A stretch of DNA of 64,000 nt from CAZLMW01 sp964560875. Its GTDB lineage: Bacteria; Myxococcota_A; UBA9042. The notes beneath the pieces were generated by a model. The model was not told the origin of the DNA, ran no database searches, and saw only the letters and a list, made by a program, of their open reading frames with translations. Shown here piece by piece: positions 8,882-18,139 of this stretch (its first letter is position 1; each line of letters begins with the position of its first letter). The DNA lies in assembly GCA_964560875.1 (NCBI GenBank), contig CAZLMW010000017.1:1-64000 (forward strand). Direction: 5' to 3'. A program made the translations under genes and the position numbers.

Positions 8882-10519
8882 TCAGGTGAGGTCGTAGTAA
8901 CCGTCCGCGTAGTCTTGGACCATCCGGCGCGCAGAAAACGCCGGGGCGGTCGCGATCGCGGCGCGCTGAATCGAGCGCATCCGAGCCTTGTCCTCGTAGG
9001 CCGGCATGATGTCGTCTTCGAGCAGTCGGTACAGCGCATCGGCGTCGCGGAGATCGTCGCGATCTTCCTCGTTGCCGCCGATCGCCCACCCGTTCTTGCC
9101 GTGCGAACAGCCTTCGGCCCACCAGCCGTCCAGAATACTGGCGTTGGCCACACCGTTGAGCGCCGCCTTCATGCCGCTCGTACCGCACGCTTCCATCGGC
9201 CGGACCGGGTTGTTCAGCCAGACATCCACGCCGCTTGTCATCATGCGGCCGAGCCACATGTTGTAGTTGGGCAAGTAGGCGACACGCAGCTCGTTTTGCA
9301 GCTTGGACGACCAGCCGACCAGCTCGCGCACGATCTTCTGACCGCGCAGATCGTTGGGATGGGCTTTGCCGGCGAAGATCAGCTGCAGTTTACCGCTTCC
9401 CAGCGCGAGGAGCCGTTCGATGTCGCTGAAAATGAGCGTCGCGCGCTTGTAGGGCACCGTGCGCCGTCCAAATCCGACAGTGAGAACGTCCGCGGAAAAG
9501 CCCATCTCTGTTGCGCCGTTGACGTAGTCGAGCAGGGCAGTTTTCGCGGTGCGGCGCGCGTGATCGAGCGCTTGGTCGGGCACGGTGTCGACGCGCTCGA
9601 GCAGATCGGGATTCGCGCGCCAGCCCGGCAGGTGTTCATCGAACATCGCGGCCATTGACGGAGCGGTCCAGCTGCCGAGGTGGACACCGTTTGTCAGGCC
9701 GTCGACCTGCCGGCCGTTGTAGATGTCCTGCGACGCGATGCGGGCATTGATGTGAGAGACGCCGTTGAGCGATCGCGAAAGACCGGCGGCGAGGTGCGAC
9801 ATGCTGATCGAATCGCTGCCGCCGAAGTTGATGATTTCCGCGTCCACGTATGCGCCGATCGTCCGGTCGACGTCCCAGCGCTGAAACGTGTCGTGCCCGG
9901 CCGGGACGGGCGTGTGCGTCGTGAAATGCGTTCGCTCACGGGTTGCTTCGACACCGATTTCGGTGGCCATCGCACCGGCGAAGAAAGCGGTATGGCCCTC
10001 GTTGAGGTGCACGCGCAGGTCGCGTTCGGGGTAGAGTTCTTTGACCGTCAGGTAGCCGCCGATTCCGAGCACCGCTTCCTGCCGCAGCCGGTTGTTGTTG
10101 TCGCCGCCGTAGAGCATCCGACATGTCGCCTGCCAGTGGTCGGTGTTTTCGTCGAGCAGGGTGTCGAGGAGCAGCAGGTCAACCGAGCCGTCCTCGCCCT
10201 GGACGGTTTTGCGCCACAGTTTCGCGACCACGTCGTCGCCGGCGAGGCTCATGGTGACCGAAACGCCGGTGTCCTCGAGCACGCGGCGCGGGTCGGTGTG
10301 CGGGAAATCGAGGTGCTGGTCGCCGTATGTGTCGATCGACTGAAGCCCGTAGCCCTGGTGGTAGTACAGGCCGATAGCCACGAAAGGCAGGCCGAGATCG
10401 GCTGCCGCCTTGACGTGGTCGCCAGCGAGAATGCCGAGCCCGCCGCTGTAGATCGGCAGGGCTGGGGTCACGCCGTACTCGGCGCAGAGGTAGACAACGA
10501 GACGATCCGTAGCGGACAT
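8882..10519 (-). CDS. glgP: short-form alpha-glucan (glycogen) phosphorylase
   Basis: GT35 enzyme that releases glucose-1-phosphate from glycogen or maltodextrins. At 545 aa it is the short form, against about 800 for E. coli GlgP/MalP. Landmarks are PIYSGGLGILAGDHVKAA near the N-terminus, FTTHTPVPAGHD, and the PLP lysine in CGTSGMKAALNG (about K451). The ATG at 10519 has GGAG six bases upstream and is preferred over the in-frame start four codons earlier. No other glycogen genes are adjacent. The neighbours are a YbjN-like gene and a GMC oxidoreductase, so the operon gives little functional context. Confidence 0.93.
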   Translation of the reverse strand: MSATDRLVVYLCAEYGVTPALPIYSGGLGILAGDHVKAAADLGLPFVAIGLYYHQGYGLQSIDTYGDQHLDFPHTDPRRVLEDTGVSVTMSLAGDDVVAKLWRKTVQGEDGSVDLLLLDTLLDENTDHWQATCRMLYGGDNNNRLRQEAVLGIGGYLTVKELYPERDLRVHLNEGHTAFFAGAMATEIGVEATRERTHFTTHTPVPAGHDTFQRWDVDRTIGAYVDAEIINFGGSDSISMSHLAAGLSRSLNGVSHINARIASQDIYNGRQVDGLTNGVHLGSWTAPSMAAMFDEHLPGWRANPDLLERVDTVPDQALDHARRTAKTALLDYVNGATEMGFSADVLTVGFGRRTVPYKRATLIFSDIERLLALGSGKLQLIFAGKAHPNDLRGQKIVRELVGWSSKLQNELRVAYLPNYNMWLGRMMTSGVDVWLNNPVRPMEACGTSGMKAALNGVANASILDGWWAEGCSHGKNGWAIGGNEEDRDDLRDADALYRLLEDDIMPAYEDKARMRSIQRAAIATAPAFSARRMVQDYADGYYDLT

Positions 10520-10594
10520 GGTTCGCTCCAAGGGGTCAGGTGTGCGGTGAAAGTGGCCGAGGACGCACGTCGAAGCGACGGCGGACGGCTGGGG

Positions 10595-11080
10595 TCAATC
10601 GTGGTGCGGCTGGTTGAGCGCCGCGTATTCCCATGCCATCTGTTCGATCAGTTCAGAGACACGTTCGGGCGGCAGGGAAGCAGCGGGGACGCGTCGCGCG
10701 AGGGCGATGACGTCGCTATCCGCGATGGAAACGAGGGCGACCGCCGCGCTCATGAGGCGACCGTTGAGGCCAAGCAGGGCGGCGATGGCGTCGGTGTCGT
10801 CCGCGACCTCGTCCCACGGCATCAGCAGCAGAAGGACTGTCACGGTTGGCCCGGCGGGGGCAGGGTGAACTTCGACGGCGACCGTTGCCCCGATTTGCGG
10901 GTGGACGAATAGCAGAACAGCGCCGCTGGTATCGGCGGCGATGTCGACGGGGATCTCAAGCGCGCTCAAGGCGCCTCGAATTCGGTGTGCGACGTCGTGT
11001 GATTCAGATGGATCGGGTGCCGCGTCAGCGAGCTGTTCGGCTGCGGCTGATTCGATCGGGTCTGGGTTGGGGACTGTCAT
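10595..11080 (-). CDS. YbjN-like (type III chaperone fold) small protein
   Basis: 161 aa acidic protein without signal or membrane segments. After a linker of about 25 residues the sequence alternates strands and helices in the YbjN / type III secretion chaperone-like pattern: an N-terminal helix (IRGALSALEIP), beta strands, an LLGLNGRLMSAAVAL segment resembling the LN-L block, then IALARRVPA and a C-terminal helix. YbjN-type proteins are thought to bind partner proteins; the partner is unknown here. It is 75 bp upstream of glgP on the same strand. The start at 11080 is chosen because residues further upstream are Arg/Pro rich. Confidence 0.6.
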   Translation of the reverse strand: MTVPNPDPIESAAAEQLADAAPDPSESHDVAHRIRGALSALEIPVDIAADTSGAVLLFVHPQIGATVAVEVHPAPAGPTVTVLLLLMPWDEVADDTDAIAALLGLNGRLMSAAVALVSIADSDVIALARRVPAASLPPERVSELIEQMAWEYAALNQPHHD

Positions 11081-11269
11081 GGGCGCGGGACGGTAAGGGC
11101 GACCGCCGCCGTGCGCAAGAGGGCCGCCGACGAGTGAGGGTAGTTTGACGGCTGCGATGGTGCGTCCGACGATTCGGCCGCATCGCATCGCTGAAGAATC
11201 CTGCGCGACAGGCGTTGACGATGCACGAGGGCGGCCAGGACCGTGGTATCCGCCCCATGAGGAGGCCCC

Positions 11270-12286
11270 GTGGGCAATCGCAGCAGCACCGCCAGCCGCA
11301 GCATCAAGCTCAGGTGGGCCAATTCCCGTCGCCGTGCCGCGCTTGTCATCGTCGCAGCCGGTCTTTTCGCCGCCGGATGCGGAACGACATCGGTCAAGAT
11401 GATGGTCGTGCGACCGGCGCTCATCAACGCGCGACCATGGGGCGGAACCGTGAGCGTGCAAGGCGTCGCCGCGGCTCATCCAGACTACATCCACGTCGCG
11501 GGTCAGATCCGGCAGGAGCTCAAGCAGCGCATCGTCAACGGCTACGGAAACGTCGTCGCGCTCAAGCAGTATGGCGGCGGCCTGCAGGTTAGCGGTCGGC
11601 TCGAACGATATGACATCACGTTGGAGGTCCAGTCCCGCCAAACAACGTGCAGCGACACGATCCGCGTCCGGCAAGGCGGCAAATCGGTTTCACAGCGGGT
11701 TTCGCGACCTTGCGTGATGAAGCAACACCGCTGGCGCGCACACGTCGACGTCTTGATGCGGGTCACGTCCAACAATGGCCAGGTGCTGTTTCTCCGCCAC
11801 CTGACCGAGACCAGGACTGGCAGCACAGTTGAGCGGCGCGCCGTCGCCCCCATGCCGGATAGTCATCGCATCTTGCAGGGGCTGCGCAACCTCATTGTCA
11901 CCCGGATGGCGCAGGTCATCGTGCCGCACCGAGTTCGTGTCACTGCGACGCTTTATGACTGCCCACAGCCGGCCGAAGGCACATGTAACCGAGCCGTCGC
12001 CAACCTCGCCAAATCGCGCTACGACGCAGCATTAGCCGAATACGATCGCGCCCTCGCGCAGCTGCAGAAAGCTCCCGGTGTCGAGCGATCGGATATCGCC
12101 AAGGTCCACTGGAACAAGGCGATCGTGTGCCGCTACGGCCGCAGGTTTGACGCGGCGCTCAATGAACTGGACTCCGCGCTGCGGCTTGACCCGGGCAACA
12201 GCCGCTATCAACGCGAGCGCGCCAACGTGCAAGCCGACCGGGATCGCCATTCGCGGCTGATTGATCAAGGATTGGGCGCTCCGTAA
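11270..12286 (+). CDS. lipoprotein with C-terminal TPR repeats
   Basis: 338 aa from a GTG with GGAGG four bases upstream. The signal peptide ends in a lipobox LFAAGC with Cys37. The N-terminal half has strands resembling periplasmic lipoproteins whose strands alternate polar and apolar residues. The C-terminal 110 residues form at least two TPR motifs (RYDAALAEYDRALAQL, then RRFDAALNELDSALRLDPGN). Such proteins usually scaffold envelope complexes; no specific partner is visible. Gene is 45 bp upstream of folC, but the two need not be functionally related. Confidence 0.75.
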   Translation: MGNRSSTASRSIKLRWANSRRRAALVIVAAGLFAAGCGTTSVKMMVVRPALINARPWGGTVSVQGVAAAHPDYIHVAGQIRQELKQRIVNGYGNVVALKQYGGGLQVSGRLERYDITLEVQSRQTTCSDTIRVRQGGKSVSQRVSRPCVMKQHRWRAHVDVLMRVTSNNGQVLFLRHLTETRTGSTVERRAVAPMPDSHRILQGLRNLIVTRMAQVIVPHRVRVTATLYDCPQPAEGTCNRAVANLAKSRYDAALAEYDRALAQLQKAPGVERSDIAKVHWNKAIVCRYGRRFDAALNELDSALRLDPGNSRYQRERANVQADRDRHSRLIDQGLGAP

Positions 12287-12331
12287 CCCGTCCGCCGAGC
12301 TCGCGGCGTTCACCTGCACCCATCCATTTCG

Positions 12332-13717
12332 ATGAACGAAGCGATTATCTCGCACCACGGCCCCGGTCATCTCTGGCTCGCCAAGCAGTCCAGCCGCGGC
12401 ACCAAGTGGCAACTCGATCGCATCTACGCGCTGTTGTCGCGGTTGGGGGACCCGCAAGCCGCGTTTCCCTCCGTTGTCGTCGCCGGCACAAACGGCAAGG
12501 GGTCGGTCTCGTCGATGCTAGCGGCGATGCTCCGGGCTGGAGGGGCAAAAGTCGGGCATTTTACGTCGCCGCACCTGACTCAGACACGTGAACGCGTGCG
12601 CATCAACGGCACCTGCGTTGCAGCAGAACGGCTGGATGAAGCGCTGGTCGCCGTGGCTGAAGCGTGCGACTGGCAAACCGATCGGCCCGATCGCAAGAAA
12701 GGCGAAAAGCCGATCACCGATGAAATCAAGACGACACCGTTCGAAGCGCTGACCGCTGCGGCCACATGGCTCTATCGGGAAGAGGGCGTCGACATCGCAG
12801 TGCTGGAATGCGGGCTCGGTGGTCGACTCGACGCCACCAACTGCTGTGACGCCGATGTGGCCGTGATCACCCATATCGGGCGCGATCACACCAAATCGCT
12901 CGGCGACACGATCGCCAAGATCGCCGCCGAGAAGGTCGCGATCGGTCGTGACGGGCGCCCGATGATCGCCGCTCAACCCGCTATCGTGGCCGGAGCGCTC
13001 CGGAAGGTCGGCATCAAGCCGCTGCTGCGCAAGCTCGGTACCGACGCGGTGATCAAGAGCGCGCGCGTTGCCGGCGGCGGCCTGCGAACAGAAGGGTTGA
13101 TCGACGGTTCTCGCATCGGCGAACCGTTGCACGTTGACGTATCGCTCGCCGGTGAACACCAGGTGGAGAACGCCGCGCTCGCGCTCCTCGCCTACCAGGA
13201 AGCGCGCGAAATCCTCGCCGGTAAGGGAGTCGTTCTGCCCGAGCCGCTCGAGACCGCCTACGCGCTCGGAGAGGTCGATTGGCCCTGTCGAGCCGAGGTT
13301 GTTGGCGAAGATCCCTTGATGATCGTCGACGCCGCGCACAACGAATCGGGCGCCAATGCGCTCGTGCAATTGCTGCAGACCCGCGGCCGTCAGTGGCAGG
13401 TCGTGCTCGCGATGCGGAACAACCGTCGCGCGGAAGACTTCGTGCGGGCGCTGGCACCCATTGCCCACACGTTTTGGATTCCACGCATGGAGTCCAAGGC
13501 GCTGCACGCAGCGTCCCATCTCGCGGACACCGTCAACGCCGTGGCGCCTGCCGCCGCTGTCGCGGTTGGACCGGCCGAGCGGTGCATGGGGTTTGCCAGG
13601 CGGTCGTCGATCAAAGGCAGCGGCGTGGTGGTCACCGGCAGTATCTACGGAATCGGCGAGCTGCTGCATCGCGACCTGATTCGAAGCGCGCGACTCGAGG
13701 CATGGCTGGGAAGCTGA
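12332..13717 (+). CDS. folC: dihydrofolate synthase / folylpolyglutamate synthase
   Basis: Mur ligase-family enzyme that adds glutamate to dihydropteroate and/or extends the folate glutamate tail. The protein is 461 aa, slightly longer than E. coli FolC (422). The ATP loop is AGTNGKGSV at residues 51-59. FTSPHL, the ECGLGGRLDATN block, HIGRDHTKSLG and the C-terminal VDAAHNESGA are all family hallmarks. It overlaps the next gene by 16 bases. The folate role links loosely with folD and gcvT 8 kb away, but this is a separate transcription unit. Confidence 0.95.
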   Translation: MNEAIISHHGPGHLWLAKQSSRGTKWQLDRIYALLSRLGDPQAAFPSVVVAGTNGKGSVSSMLAAMLRAGGAKVGHFTSPHLTQTRERVRINGTCVAAERLDEALVAVAEACDWQTDRPDRKKGEKPITDEIKTTPFEALTAAATWLYREEGVDIAVLECGLGGRLDATNCCDADVAVITHIGRDHTKSLGDTIAKIAAEKVAIGRDGRPMIAAQPAIVAGALRKVGIKPLLRKLGTDAVIKSARVAGGGLRTEGLIDGSRIGEPLHVDVSLAGEHQVENAALALLAYQEAREILAGKGVVLPEPLETAYALGEVDWPCRAEVVGEDPLMIVDAAHNESGANALVQLLQTRGRQWQVVLAMRNNRRAEDFVRALAPIAHTFWIPRMESKALHAASHLADTVNAVAPAAAVAVGPAERCMGFARRSSIKGSGVVVTGSIYGIGELLHRDLIRSARLEAWLGS

Positions 13718-14481
13718 TTGATGCGGCGAGGTTGGCGCTGGTCATGCTCGGCGTGGTCGCGACTGTTGCGTGCGCTGAAGTGAGCGCGTCGAGCAGCAAC
13801 GCTCAGCGTGATTCGCTGCACGCCCTCGCTGTGCCAGCCGGCCCCGTTGTTATCGGCGATCATGAAGGTCAGTACGACGAGAAGCCGCCGATCCGCGTCT
13901 ATGTGTCCGCATTTCGAATCGACCGGTGCGAGGTGTCGCGCGACCGCTACGACGTCTGCGTTGCCGCCGGCAAGTGCGCAGCTTCACGGACCAAAGGACC
14001 CGCCAACCATCCGGTCACCGGTGTGACATGGACCGACGCCGCGAACTTCTGCCGGTTCAGCGGGGGGCGGCTGCCAACCGAGGCGGAGTGGGAAAAAGCG
14101 GCTCGCGGTGACGATCAACGGCGCTTCCCCTGGGGAAACGCGAGCGCCGTCGGAAAGGCCAACTGCGGGCGTGGGTGCGGGGTTCAAGCGCAGGGCCCCA
14201 GGCCGTGTGGAGCGTTTCCGGCGGGGGCGAGCGCATTCGGCGCGATGGACATGGGCGGCAACGTCTCGGAGTGGGTGGCCGACTGGTATGGTGAAGGCTA
14301 TTTCAGGACCTGCTGCGGCAGTGGCAAAACCCGCGATCCCAAGGGGCCTGTGACCGGGATTTATCGAAGCGTTCGAGGCGGCGAGTACACCCAGGAATAC
14401 ACCGTCTTGCGCGCCGCGAATCGCTACTGGGGAGCGCCCGATGGGTACCATGAACGGCGCGGATTCCGATGCGCGCGATGA
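13702..14481 (+). CDS. exported FGE/SUMF1-fold protein, probably non-catalytic
   Basis: 259 aa. An N-terminal hydrophobic segment ends in a Cys (TVACAE), giving either a non-canonical lipobox or a signal peptide. The rest is a formylglycine-generating enzyme (C-type lectin-like) domain with the signatures GRLPTEAEWEKAARG, MGGNVSEWVADWY and RRGFRCAR. The Cys pair that binds copper in true FGE, expected between VRGG and the end, is absent, so sulfatase activation is unlikely and a binding role is more plausible. The ATG at 13702 lies inside the end of folC, and the stop overlaps the next FGE-fold gene by 13 bases. Confidence 0.8.
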   Translation: MAGKLIDAARLALVMLGVVATVACAEVSASSSNAQRDSLHALAVPAGPVVIGDHEGQYDEKPPIRVYVSAFRIDRCEVSRDRYDVCVAAGKCAASRTKGPANHPVTGVTWTDAANFCRFSGGRLPTEAEWEKAARGDDQRRFPWGNASAVGKANCGRGCGVQAQGPRPCGAFPAGASAFGAMDMGGNVSEWVADWYGEGYFRTCCGSGKTRDPKGPVTGIYRSVRGGEYTQEYTVLRAANRYWGAPDGYHERRGFRCAR

Positions 14482-15251
14482 CCGCATCCGGCGTGGCTAT
14501 CTTCGCCTTGACGACCGCGATCGTTGCCGCAGTTGCCGGCTGCAAGAAGCCCCCGGGTCCTAGACGTTCCGGCCTGGTTTGCGGCGAACCTGACAGGACA
14601 TTCGTCGCAGTCGCAAAAGGGCAACGGAAAGCGGATTCGAGTGTCTCAGAGATACTCAAATACGCCGTAACTTCAAACAATTATGAGTGCTGTGTTGCCG
14701 CTGGGGCTTGCCCGCCGGACACGGTCTTGATGGGCCCGGGCGCCGGTTGCACAGTCGGCGTCGACCGGCTGGCACAACACCCGGTCAACTGTGTTTCCCA
14801 CGCCGGGGCGGAGAGCTACTGCAAGTGGATCGGTGGCTCGCTGCCAAACGCCGCGTTCTGGGTCGCGGCGGCTCGGGCAGAGGACCCCACTGCCGCTTGG
14901 CCTTGGGGCTCGGAATGGCGAACCAATGCGGCGAATTGTGACCCCGGTGTCTGCAAGGATCGCTACCCCGTAACAGCTCCAGTCAGGGCATTCGCGTCGT
15001 TTGCCTCAGCTGCAGGCGCGGTGCAAATGGCCGGCAACGTCTTCGAGTGGACATCGACCTGGTTCTCCCAACCGCGTCGCCGCCGAAGCGATGCCGATCT
15101 TGGGCCCGGTTTGCGCGCGCCCGCCCGTACATTCCGCGTTTTGAAAGGCGGCTCGTGGCGCGAACACGAACACGCGATGCGGATCGAATCGGAGCACTAC
15201 AAGCGCCCCGAAGAGCGACTGAGCAATATCGGCTTTCGCTGCGCCCGTTAG
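14469..15251 (+). CDS. lipoprotein with degenerate FGE/SUMF1 fold
   Basis: 260 aa. Clear lipobox VAGC with Cys25. The downstream region is a diverged copy of the FGE fold of the preceding gene. It keeps QMAGNVFEWTSTWF, VLKGGSW and IGFRCAR, but GRLPTEAEWEKAARG has decayed to GSLPNAAFWVAAARA. The catalytic Cys pair is missing here too. The two genes overlap, so they are translated together and look like a tandem duplication that has diverged. A second Met three codons in (14478) is an alternative start. Confidence 0.8.
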   Translation: MRAMTASGVAIFALTTAIVAAVAGCKKPPGPRRSGLVCGEPDRTFVAVAKGQRKADSSVSEILKYAVTSNNYECCVAAGACPPDTVLMGPGAGCTVGVDRLAQHPVNCVSHAGAESYCKWIGGSLPNAAFWVAAARAEDPTAAWPWGSEWRTNAANCDPGVCKDRYPVTAPVRAFASFASAAGAVQMAGNVFEWTSTWFSQPRRRRSDADLGPGLRAPARTFRVLKGGSWREHEHAMRIESEHYKRPEERLSNIGFRCAR

Positions 15252-15261
15252 ACCAGCTGAG

Positions 15262-15295
15262 TGGCGACAATTACTGACTGGCGACAATTACTGAC
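15262..15295. repeat. 17 bp tandem duplication, two exact copies
   Basis: TGGCGACAATTACTGAC occurs twice head to tail (15262-15278 and 15279-15295). It fills the short space between two convergent genes and includes the TAA stop of the SGNH gene on the minus strand (15288-15290). A slippage-type duplication is the simplest explanation. Confidence 0.95.
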
Positions 15296-16268
15296 TGGAC
15301 GGGCCGCCCAAGACACCCAAAGCATCGCTGATCGCCTCGGCGAGAATTCGGTGACCCTCGGGCCGGAGATGACCGGTCCTGTCCAGCGCAACATCGGCAT
15401 ATGGGGCCTTCGAGAGCAGGGGTAGCGCATCGATCACGGTGGCTCCATGCGATTCGCCCAGGCGTCTGACCTCGTCGTACAGCTTCATTTCCGGCCGGCG
15501 ACGGAGCGCGTCGGCCCAATTCGAGCCGGTGTCCGCAAGCAACACAATGACGACACGAGCCCCGGCCTCTTGGCCAAGTGTCAGGATGCGCGCGGTTTCT
15601 CGGAGAACGGATCTCTCGCCGCGCTCCTGGCAGGCCCTGTCGACATGCACCCATGGACCGGAAACGGCCCGAAACAGCGCGGAATTGCGATACATCCACC
15701 ACGCGTGATCGGGGTCAATGCTGGCGCCACCAATGCCTTCGATCGCTGCACGGAAGGCCAGACATGCGCGCCGAACACCGTCGCCCGAGCGTTTCCAGAC
15801 TGCGGTGTCGTTGTGGAAGAAGCTCAACACAACGGCGCCGGGCTTCCGCTTTGCCAGCACGCGTTGGAGGGAGATTCGCATTTGGGTGGTCGCGTAACCG
15901 GGAACCGAGGCGTCGTACACTCGCATTCCGGTCGCGAGCCTGGCGCCGATGCGTTTGTCCGCTGGAATCTGTACGCCGAAGAAGATGGAGTCGCCCAGCA
16001 GGACGACGGATCGATCAATGGCCGCGGTGGCCGGCCCCGGAATTCCAGCGCCGCGCAGACCATCACCGTCGGGATCGTAACGGGCTGGCATCGGCCAAAA
16101 CGTGCCGTCAGGAGTGTCGACCGGTTCCACGTCCATCGTGATCATCTTGGCGCCGGGGTCCAGTCCAAGAACGCGGACGCAGACCTCAGCAGCGATCAAC
16201 GTCAGCGACACCGCGATCACGACGTCCCGCGCGGTACGGAGCAAGACTGGAGCGAGTTGCTTCTTCAT
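15288..16268 (-). CDS. membrane-anchored SGNH/GDSL-type hydrolase
   Basis: 326 aa. An N-terminal transmembrane segment (about residues 15-35) is followed by an SGNH hydrolase fold. Block I is VVLLGDSIFFG with Ser94, block III-like is FFHNDTAVW, and the C-terminal His block is GHLRPEGHRILAEAI. Members hydrolyse esters on lipids or on acylated sugars; an envelope polymer is a plausible substrate, by inference. It lies 51 bp downstream of the PLD-family lipoprotein gene on the same strand. The C-terminus runs into the 17 bp duplication. Confidence 0.8.
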   Translation of the reverse strand: MKKQLAPVLLRTARDVVIAVSLTLIAAEVCVRVLGLDPGAKMITMDVEPVDTPDGTFWPMPARYDPDGDGLRGAGIPGPATAAIDRSVVLLGDSIFFGVQIPADKRIGARLATGMRVYDASVPGYATTQMRISLQRVLAKRKPGAVVLSFFHNDTAVWKRSGDGVRRACLAFRAAIEGIGGASIDPDHAWWMYRNSALFRAVSGPWVHVDRACQERGERSVLRETARILTLGQEAGARVVIVLLADTGSNWADALRRRPEMKLYDEVRRLGESHGATVIDALPLLSKAPYADVALDRTGHLRPEGHRILAEAISDALGVLGGPSSQ

Positions 16269-16319
16269 GCGTCGTGGCGATCCGCTGGACCACGCAATGT
16301 GGCACGTGCGGCCGGTGCG

Positions 16320-17615
16320 TCAACGCGAGATGCGCGGCGGCGGATAGGAAGCGCGTGGATCGACGGGAACCGCTCCGGTGGAAGAGCGACCCGAGCGTGG
16401 ACGCCACGCGATGTCGAAGACGCGACTCAGAACGTGCGCCGGTCCTTGGCCTCGCATCAGCACCCCCACGTTGCGGCCCTCGTGAAAGTAGCCCCAAGAC
16501 CAGTTATTCGTCCCGAGCCACGACTTGTCGCCGTCCACGATCATGAATTTGGAATGCGCAACCCGCGCGAATGGGATGAAGCCGGTGCGGTCCTGGGCGA
16601 TGTGGAGTAGGCGCACTTCGATATTGGGCGCCGCCGCGAGTCGTTTGGCGTCGGCCATTTGGTGTGGTCGTGTCGACCAGTGCGACAGCAGGATCTTGAC
16701 GCGAACTCCCCGCTTGGCCGCCGAGAGGATGGCCGAATCCAGGCCGTTGATGAGCCGACCCTTTCGATCGGCGCGTTTGTAGCCGAGCAGATGGATCCGG
16801 ACTTCTCGGCGGGCGGACGTGATGAGCCCTATCAACTGCGGAAGATCCCACGCGACGCCTGGAGGCAGCCCTTTTTCGCAGCTGGCGACCAAGGCCATGC
16901 GCACTTTCGAGCCTCGGAATGACGCGGATTCCCAACTTGGCTCCGATTGTGTCGTGGCGGTCGCAGACTTCGAGCCGCCGGCTGCGCGCCAGTCAGATTC
17001 GAAGATCCGCGCGAGACGATTGGCAATCGCGGTCCGACGGATGCGCACGCTGAGTTCGACATTGTGGTCCACCGCGCGCCAGTCGAAGTTGTGGCTGCCG
17101 AGGAAAGCGTCTGCACCGTCAGCCACGACGTATTTCGCGTGGAGGATCCCGCCGTAGGCTTGGCTGGTTTGCCAACTGCGGACAGTGATATTCTTTTGGT
17201 TTCGAAGCCTTGCGAGCGTCTCTGAGTACTTCGAAACGAATGCCGCCTCGGTGAGGATTCGGACGGAGACCCCGCGTCGTGCCGCCGCTTCGATCGCGTG
17301 GATCACCGGCTCAAGCCGGCTTCTCGGGCGGTTGGCGATGTAGAACTGGGCGACGTCGAGATGTTTCCGTGCGCCACTGACGACGGCGACAAGGGTGTCG
17401 GCGGCATCACCAACTTTGGCGTTGTCGAGATCTGTGCCGCGCGGAAACGACTCGGCAAAGTCGAACGCTCCGCCGGCGACCAGGACGGCGTTGGAGTGGC
17501 GCCCTGCGGTTGGTTGGTTGGTGCGCCCCGCCCCGCCGGCGGCTGAGCAGGCAGCGCAGGCGACCAATGCGATGATCGCGATGAGTTCGACGCAAGAACG
17601 GCGTGCAGTGGCCAT
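16320..17615 (-). CDS. phospholipase D-family lipoprotein with two HKD motifs
   Basis: 431 aa from the ATG at 17615. Lipobox LVAC at residues 17-20. Two complete PLD catalytic motifs are present: HAKYVVAD (H159, K161, D166) followed by GSHN, and HSKFMIVD (H354, K356, D361) followed by GTNN. The two-domain layout matches cardiolipin synthase-like and PLD-type nuclease or phospholipase proteins. Being a lipoprotein it would act outside the cytoplasmic membrane, on lipids or on extracellular nucleic acid; which one is not decided by sequence. The frame is open to 17678, but the preferred start leads directly into the signal peptide. Confidence 0.85.
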   Translation of the reverse strand: MATARRSCVELIAIIALVACAACSAAGGAGRTNQPTAGRHSNAVLVAGGAFDFAESFPRGTDLDNAKVGDAADTLVAVVSGARKHLDVAQFYIANRPRSRLEPVIHAIEAAARRGVSVRILTEAAFVSKYSETLARLRNQKNITVRSWQTSQAYGGILHAKYVVADGADAFLGSHNFDWRAVDHNVELSVRIRRTAIANRLARIFESDWRAAGGSKSATATTQSEPSWESASFRGSKVRMALVASCEKGLPPGVAWDLPQLIGLITSARREVRIHLLGYKRADRKGRLINGLDSAILSAAKRGVRVKILLSHWSTRPHQMADAKRLAAAPNIEVRLLHIAQDRTGFIPFARVAHSKFMIVDGDKSWLGTNNWSWGYFHEGRNVGVLMRGQGPAHVLSRVFDIAWRPRSGRSSTGAVPVDPRASYPPPRISR

Positions 17616-17689
17616 CGCGGCACCCCCGCGACGGAGTGTGCGACGTGCCGCTGACGAAGGCGAGGTCACCCGATTCAACGGGTCAGCAA

Positions 17690-17968
17690 TCAGCCGTCGT
17701 CGTCACGCAGGTCGACCCGCCCGCGGCGCTCGACGAGCGCCATGGGATCGATGCCGAAATACCGCAGCCCGGAGAAGAACAGAGCCGCCGCCGCGACCTC
17801 ATCCAGGTTGCCAATAACCGGCAGATTGTCGGGGATCAGCTCGAGCAGACCGGCTGTTGGGTTGATCATATAAAGGCCGGAAACCGCGATACAAAGGCCC
17901 GCCCAGAAGATGCCGCTGCGGGTCCTGACCGGGGTCTGTCGCGGCAACAAATTGCTGTTCGAGGTCAT
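17690..17968 (-). CDS. small DUF1232-like membrane protein
   Basis: 92 aa. One hydrophobic segment (SGIFWAGLCIAVSGLYMINP) is followed by LIPDNLPVIGNLDEVAAAAL, matching the DUF1232/YkvA signature in which DLIPDFIPVLGxxDD sits between helices. Function of the family is unknown. The ATG at 17968 is set by AAGGAG six bases upstream; the longer open frame has no ribosome site. It is 74 bp upstream of the PLD-family gene and divergent from the transposase-like gene. Confidence 0.75.
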   Translation of the reverse strand: MTSNSNLLPRQTPVRTRSGIFWAGLCIAVSGLYMINPTAGLLELIPDNLPVIGNLDEVAAAALFFSGLRYFGIDPMALVERRGRVDLRDDDG

Positions 17969-18026
17969 CGTCGGCTCCTTCGCGGCTGTGTGAAGCTCGC
18001 ACCAGTTCATCACACCAAACGAATCG

Positions 18027-18050
18027 ACGGCCCGGTTTATTGCGGGCCGT
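18027..18050. repeat. perfect 8 bp inverted repeat upstream of the tyrosine transposase
   Basis: Arms ACGGCCCG and CGGGCCGT with an 8-base loop (GTTTATTG) in the divergent region between the DUF1232-like gene and the Y1 transposase. There is no U-tract on either strand, so an operator, an attenuator or a REP-like element is more likely than a terminator. Confidence 0.6.
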
Positions 18051-18139
18051 GTCGTGGCGGCTGCGAACCTCTCGTCGCGCCGCGGACTGCACGAGCGTGC
18101 AGGGCCTTTCAGTCGTGCGTTTCGTAAAGAAATTCGCAC

